Positions 30,444 to 33,537 of a stretch of 33,537 bases of DNA are shown piece after piece. The notes beneath the pieces were generated by a model. The model saw only the letters and a program-made list of their open reading frames with translations. It made no database searches and had not been told where the DNA came from. Source of the stretch: a virus. Every line of letters begins with the position of its first letter. Within the stretch, counting starts at the first letter, position 1. The stretch is taken from the IMG/VR virus record IMGVR_UViG_3300034082_001922, positions 1 through 33,537 of that record. One strand, 5' to 3'. Position numbers and translations under genes: made by a program.

Positions 30444-31110
30444 ATGTCGTTATTGCGACAAGGAGTTTCGCAAAGAAAGTTCACTCAGTGTGCATCTTTG
30501 CGAACCCAAGCGCAGATGGCAACAGGAAACTGAAACAGGAGTTCAGTTTGGACTAAGAGCCTATTTACAATTCTACGAAACCACACAGGGCAGCGCACGG
30601 CTGAAAAGTTATGAAGATTTTGTCAACAGTCCTTATTATAATGCTTTCGTTCGTTACGGCCGACATCTGGTTGCTGTTAGGGCTATCAATAGCAACAGTT
30701 TTACTACATGGCTCCTGAAGAACAACAAAAAGATAGATTTCTGGTGCAAAGATACATTCTACGAAGAGTGGCTACTAGAATATCTTAGAAAAGAATCACC
30801 ACAAGATGCACTGGAACGTGCTTTACAGGAGATGCAAGATTATGTTGGAACTAGCGGCATTGCTGATTTTAGCCATTACTTTTTGTACGGTAACGCTAAT
30901 CGTGTTTGTTACCATATTTGTACCGGTAGGATTAGTCCTTGGGTTGTTTTTAATTGTGCTAGTGGTCGCGAGTTTCTTGGAAATCTTGGTCCGGAGCATC
31001 TGGCTATGGTTATGCCTTGGATTGATCCTGATCATTGGAATCACAAATTTTGCGATTACGTGGCTGATGCAGAATGGTGTAAACACGTTTTAAAGGCAGC
31101 AGGACTATGA
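30415..31110 (+). CDS. Zinc-finger phage protein of unknown function
   Basis: 231 aa. N-terminal 'YKCRYCDKEFRKESSLSVHLC' is a C2H2/C2HC finger (C-x2-C-x12-H-x-C), followed by 'EPKRRWQQETETGVQFGLRAYLQFYETTQGS' and 'DFVNSPYYNAF', which are conserved-looking helices. ATG 30415 is preferred to 30406 because GGAG at 30401-30404 is correctly spaced for it; both lie in the gp62-like gene. Position between a clamp-loader-like and a DnaE-like gene points to replication (loader or primase accessory), but no function is known. Confidence 0.65.
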   Translation: MTSESKPSYKCRYCDKEFRKESSLSVHLCEPKRRWQQETETGVQFGLRAYLQFYETTQGSARLKSYEDFVNSPYYNAFVRYGRHLVAVRAINSNSFTTWLLKNNKKIDFWCKDTFYEEWLLEYLRKESPQDALERALQEMQDYVGTSGIADFSHYFLYGNANRVCYHICTGRISPWVVFNCASGREFLGNLGPEHLAMVMPWIDPDHWNHKFCDYVADAEWCKHVLKAAGL

Positions 31111-31694
31111 AATTTACCTCAGACGTTGACATAGATGTAGCCAATAGAGACAGTGCCCTGGCGTTGCTCACGCACACTGCAGCCGCTATTATCAAGCAAG
31201 ACAAAAACATCAGGCACAATACCGGAGTTTACTTTACACATATTCCTGTAGATCCATTCACCGGAAGATCCAGCTTGGACTATGAAGCAGCAGAACAACA
31301 CGGTTACATCAAAGTTGACGTACTAAATGTTGGGTTATATCAGCAGGTCAAGAGCGAACAACACCTGCAGCAACTGATGTCCACGGAACCAACCTGGGAT
31401 AAACTGTATGACCCGGAATTCTTTGCCAAACTAATTCATATTGGCGCACACTACGATACTCTAATACAAATGCCTGAGGCGGTGAACAGTATTGCAAGAC
31501 TGGCCATGTTCTTGGCTGTAATACGTCCTGCTAAACGGCATTTAATTGGTAAATCGTGGCAGGATGTTGCTGCAACGGTGTGGGAACGGCCCGGTGACGA
31601 TGGCTATTACTTCAAAAAAGCACATGCAATTTCTTACAGCCATTTGGTTGTGGTCAATATTAACCTGCTTAGCCAAGCTTCCGAACAAGAGTAA
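31107..31694 (+). CDS. Miniature DnaE-like protein (C-family polymerase core motifs)
   Basis: 195 aa. Four blocks line up in order with bacterial DNA polymerase III alpha: 'SDVDIDVANRD' (5-15) with 'PDFDVDFCMEKRD'; 'RHNTGVYF...DYEAAEQHGYIKVDVL' (36-73) with 'KHAGGVVI...VEYAGLVKFDFL'; 'ARLAMFLAVIRP' (130-141) with 'DMIALVALFRP'; and 'YYFKKAHAISYSHL' (167-180) with 'YGFNKSHSAAYALV'. D8, D10 and D71 occupy the places of catalytic D401, D403 and D555 of E. coli DnaE. The PHP, thumb-linked, clamp-binding and OB parts are absent. Whether it polymerises DNA is unknown. Starts by ATGA overlap. Confidence 0.6.
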   Translation: MKFTSDVDIDVANRDSALALLTHTAAAIIKQDKNIRHNTGVYFTHIPVDPFTGRSSLDYEAAEQHGYIKVDVLNVGLYQQVKSEQHLQQLMSTEPTWDKLYDPEFFAKLIHIGAHYDTLIQMPEAVNSIARLAMFLAVIRPAKRHLIGKSWQDVAATVWERPGDDGYYFKKAHAISYSHLVVVNINLLSQASEQE

Positions 31695-32046
31695 TACTTC
31701 TGCGTTTGCTGCGTTTGGCAGCAATTTCTTTCAGGCTCACTTGCGGCCCAAATTTAATTTCTACATCTTTTGAGTTCATGGTTTTGACCACAGCTCTAAA
31801 TGGTGTCCATTCTGCTTTTAAGAACACGTTAATGGGTATCAGCCTGTTACTTTCCCACCACCAGGTATCTGCCAGCGCCAAGAACTGTTGTTTTTGCTCC
31901 ACGGTACGCAGTGCACCGTAGTCGTAGATGGTGGTAATAACTTCATCCAGATTCTGAATGACCCCGATGTAATCGTTACCTCCATATACCAGGAAAGTAA
32001 GAAAAGGGTACTTTTTTAATAATTCTGTGTAGTCGTGTTCGGCCAT
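31669..32046 (-). CDS. Conserved phage protein of unknown function (125 aa)
   Basis: Minus-strand gene opening MAEHDYTELLKKYPFLTFLVYGGNDYIGVIQN and ending in a basic tail (KRSKRRSITLVRKLG). 'WWWESNRLIPINVFLKAEW' is a striking tryptophan-rich motif. I associate the pattern with uncharacterised proteins of large aquatic phages. It overlaps the end of the DnaE-like gene by 26 bases on the opposite strand, and only 21 bases separate its start from the divergent virion gene. No promoter or SD of its own is clear. Confidence 0.7.
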   Translation of the reverse strand: MAEHDYTELLKKYPFLTFLVYGGNDYIGVIQNLDEVITTIYDYGALRTVEQKQQFLALADTWWWESNRLIPINVFLKAEWTPFRAVVKTMNSKDVEIKFGPQVSLKEIAAKRSKRRSITLVRKLG

Positions 32047-32052
32047 TTAGTC

Positions 32053-32061
32053 CATAAATAC
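32053..32061 (+). promoter_or_regulatory. T4-late-type promoter ahead of virion genes
   Basis: CATAAATAC, six bases before the ATG of the next gene. Location ahead of structural genes supports late function. The message would be leaderless or nearly so. Confidence 0.55.
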
Positions 32062-32067
32062 AAGATA

Positions 32068-32562
32068 ATGCAAATTCAATGTTATTTATATTCCAATACA
32101 GTTGAGGTCCAATTTCAGGATCCTGCTGTATTCTCACCAAGGAACAGAATCGTGTACAGTCGCCCAATAACTGTGTATCAGGGTATCGATAATCCCTTAC
32201 AAATTGTTGTTAAAAACCAAGATCAGAAGCTAGTAAATTTAACCGGTTATACTGTTCAATTGAATATAGAAGATCCAGTTAATAAAACCACTGCCTATAG
32301 TTTGGCAGTTGCTTTTACAGATATTACCAAAGGACAGGGAACAGTTATCGTTGATACTGCAACGGTTAACAGCTTGGACCAGAGAATTTATAAACTGACA
32401 CTAAAAAAAGTGTTAGCAGCCGACAGTAGTGAAAGTCCACTCTACATTGATGATAACTTTGGAGTTCCACTGGATTTAGATGTGCGTGCCGCATATTATT
32501 CAACAACGGAACCTGCACCTGCACTGAACGAAGTTGTAATTGACAGCGGATTATTACCATGA
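32068..32562 (+). CDS. Virion structural protein, BppU-N/Ig-like
   Basis: 164 aa from ATG 32068; an upstream ATG at 32035 is rejected because it precedes the promoter box. 'MQIQCYLYSNTVEVQ', 'VYSRPITVYQGIDNPLQIVVKNQDQKLVNLTGYTVQLNIEDP' and 'YIDDNFGVPLDLDV' form a beta-sandwich pattern I know from baseplate/neck-type structural proteins of T4-like aquatic phages. 'KNQDQKPVNLTGy' resembles the N-terminal domain of baseplate upper proteins. It probably builds part of the tail or fibre attachment. Overlaps the tail-fibre gene by ATGA. Confidence 0.7.
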   Translation: MQIQCYLYSNTVEVQFQDPAVFSPRNRIVYSRPITVYQGIDNPLQIVVKNQDQKLVNLTGYTVQLNIEDPVNKTTAYSLAVAFTDITKGQGTVIVDTATVNSLDQRIYKLTLKKVLAADSSESPLYIDDNFGVPLDLDVRAAYYSTTEPAPALNEVVIDSGLLP

Positions 32563-33537
32563 CAACAGCCAATGTAAACGTAACTAAAGTATTATTGAAA
32601 CGTGGTAATACTGTACAAAACAATAATTATACCGGAGTAAGCGGTGAATTAACCATTGACACTCAATTAAAAACACTACGAGTACACGATGGTGTAACTG
32701 CTGGTGGTAACGCTATAACTGCGTTAGGCGCAATCGGCTCGTACAGTAATACCAATACTGCGGCATATCTGGCTTCACAAAGTATTACCAGCGCAAACAT
32801 CGGCGCATTTCAAACTTTTGCCAATGCAAATGCAGCCACACAAGCCACCAGTATTAATTCTATCAATGCCAATGTTGGTGCATATCAAACGTTTGCCAAT
32901 GCAAATGCAGCCACACAAGCCACCGGTATAAGCACACTAGATGCTAATCTAGGAACATCAACAACAAACATCACAACATTGTTTAGTAATGCAGCCACAC
33001 AAGCCATCAGTATTAGTACTGTTAATGCTAATGTAACTGCAGCCAATAGCGCAATACAGTCACTCAGTGCCAACATTGGTACCCTGGTTGCAGGGGCACC
33101 TGGAGCGCTGGATACGTTATTGGAATTGGGAAATGCACTGGGTAACAGCAGCAGCTTCAGTTCAACCATGGTCACCTGGTTGGGTAATATTACCAGCAAT
33201 GTTACAGCGGCAAATGTTCGCATTACCACACTAGATGCCAACTTGGGTACTGCTACAACAAACATCACCACCCTGTTCTCCAATGCGGCCACACAGTCCA
33301 GCACGATAACAACATTACAAACTCAGGTTTATGCCAATGCCAACGTGGCCTCTTATCTGCCCACATACTCAGGTAACATTGCTGCCAACATTGTCAAGAA
33401 TGGCTACACCTGGACCTTTGGCACAGATGCTGTCCTAACTTTACCTTCGGGCGCAACTATTTTAGAAAGCGGGTATGGAAGTGCAGGCGCTATAAGATTA
33501 AAACCCAATGGTGGTACCAGCACACAGTATCTAGAAA
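32559..33537 (+). CDS. Tail fibre / receptor-binding protein, N-terminal part (runs off window)
   Basis: 326 codons are visible with no stop before the right edge. The N-terminus 'VLLKRGNTVQNNNYTG', 'GELTIDTQLKTLRVHDG' matches the tail-attachment domain found on phage major-tropism-determinant-like fibres. Then a T/A/N-rich helical repeat region (about residues 60-270) follows, with 25-residue units containing 'FANANAATQAT' and 'LDANLGT.TTNITTLFSNAATQ'. The last visible part 'VKNGYTWTFGTDAVLTLPSG' starts a new beta-rich domain. It begins at an ATGA overlap. The repeats would form a trimeric coiled or helical shaft. Confidence 0.8.
   Translation, partial: MTTANVNVTKVLLKRGNTVQNNNYTGVSGELTIDTQLKTLRVHDGVTAGGNAITALGAIGSYSNTNTAAYLASQSITSANIGAFQTFANANAATQATSINSINANVGAYQTFANANAATQATGISTLDANLGTSTTNITTLFSNAATQAISISTVNANVTAANSAIQSLSANIGTLVAGAPGALDTLLELGNALGNSSSFSSTMVTWLGNITSNVTAANVRITTLDANLGTATTNITTLFSNAATQSSTITTLQTQVYANANVASYLPTYSGNIAANIVKNGYTWTFGTDAVLTLPSGATILESGYGSAGAIRLKPNGGTSTQYLE
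32817..32924 (+). repeat. 75-bp-period tandem repeat in the tail-fibre shaft
   Basis: A 33-base stretch is identical at 32817-32849 and 32892-32924, 75 bases (25 codons) apart. A second, diverged pair lies at about 32937 and 33231, encoding 'LDANLGTSTTNITTLFSNAATQ'-like units. Confidence 0.75.

Noticed and set aside
32035-32067. Earlier ATG for the virion protein
   Set aside because: It lies before the late promoter box and overlaps the divergent gene's start; the MQIQ start matches remembered relatives.
32885-33304. 139-aa minus-strand open frame at the right end
   Set aside because: It is antisense to the tail-fibre repeats, whose repetitive sequence keeps several frames open.

Overview
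This window looks like part of the genome of a large tailed, T4-like (myovirus-type) bacteriophage. The support is a UvsW-type helicase (26551-28035), a protein resembling the small clamp-loader subunit gp62 (29979-30443), short T4-late-promoter-like boxes (A/C-ATAAATA-C/G), a tail-fibre gene with a receptor-binding-protein-like N-terminus (32559 to the right edge), dense overlapping genes, and many small conserved-unknown phage genes. No integrase, transposase, rRNA, tRNA or CRISPR was seen. The host is probably a Gram-negative proteobacterium, because the phage makes LPS-type sugars, ADP-heptose and a secreted adhesin-E-like protein. The 7Fe ferredoxin closely resembles proteobacterial FdxA, and a betaproteobacterial host is a guess from this only.

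Layout. (1) 1-1100: tail of a methyltransferase, a secreted small protein, and two tiny minus-strand genes ending at a hairpin. (2) 1177-6604 (+): a 508-aa phage protein of unknown function, a radical SAM/SPASM protein, then behind a palindrome-bearing promoter a small protein, a 2OG-Fe(II) oxygenase-like protein, a MazG-like NTP pyrophosphohydrolase, a 7Fe ferredoxin, a membrane protein and S-adenosylhomocysteinase. (3) 14037-6601 (-): an eight-gene tightly overlapping sugar operon with GT34-like transferase, zinc-binding methyltransferase, RfbH/E1-type 3-dehydrase, DJ-1 family protein, cupin, acetolactate-synthase-like TPP enzyme, SDR reductase and NDP-glucose 4,6-dehydratase. This set resembles the yersiniose-type branched-chain 3,6-dideoxysugar pathway. 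(4) 14135-22581 (+): a second glycan operon with GT17, a 49-aa protein, a second 4,6-dehydratase-like SDR, transferases, a sugar C-methyltransferase, two GT9-like transferases, and a heptose module (HldA-like kinase, cupin, HldC-like nucleotidyltransferase, HldD epimerase). (5) 22615-25278 (+): gamma-glutamylcyclotransferase-like protein and a string of small genes, several with their own near-identical sigma70-type promoter, ending in an AAA ATPase and a strong terminator. (6) 25385-31694 (+): replication/recombination block with a HARP-like protein, UvsW, a GT-like insertion, conserved unknowns, gp62-like protein, zinc-finger protein and a 195-aa protein that keeps the core motifs of the C-family polymerase DnaE. 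(7) 31669-33537: one minus-strand unknown, then virion genes starting at a late promoter.

How it fits together. The two glycan operons are fired in opposite directions from overlapping promoters that share one -10 box (14040-14092). They could remodel the surface of the infected cell or glycosylate phage products. The SAH hydrolase would remove the by-product of the three methyltransferases, and the ferredoxin could supply electrons to the radical SAM enzyme or the iron-sulfur dehydrase. Two recurrent regulatory habits stand out: promoters whose -35 or -10 box is built into the stop codon of the preceding gene, and promoters placed so close to the ATG that the mRNA should be leaderless.

All functional calls come from reading motifs by eye; no database search was run.
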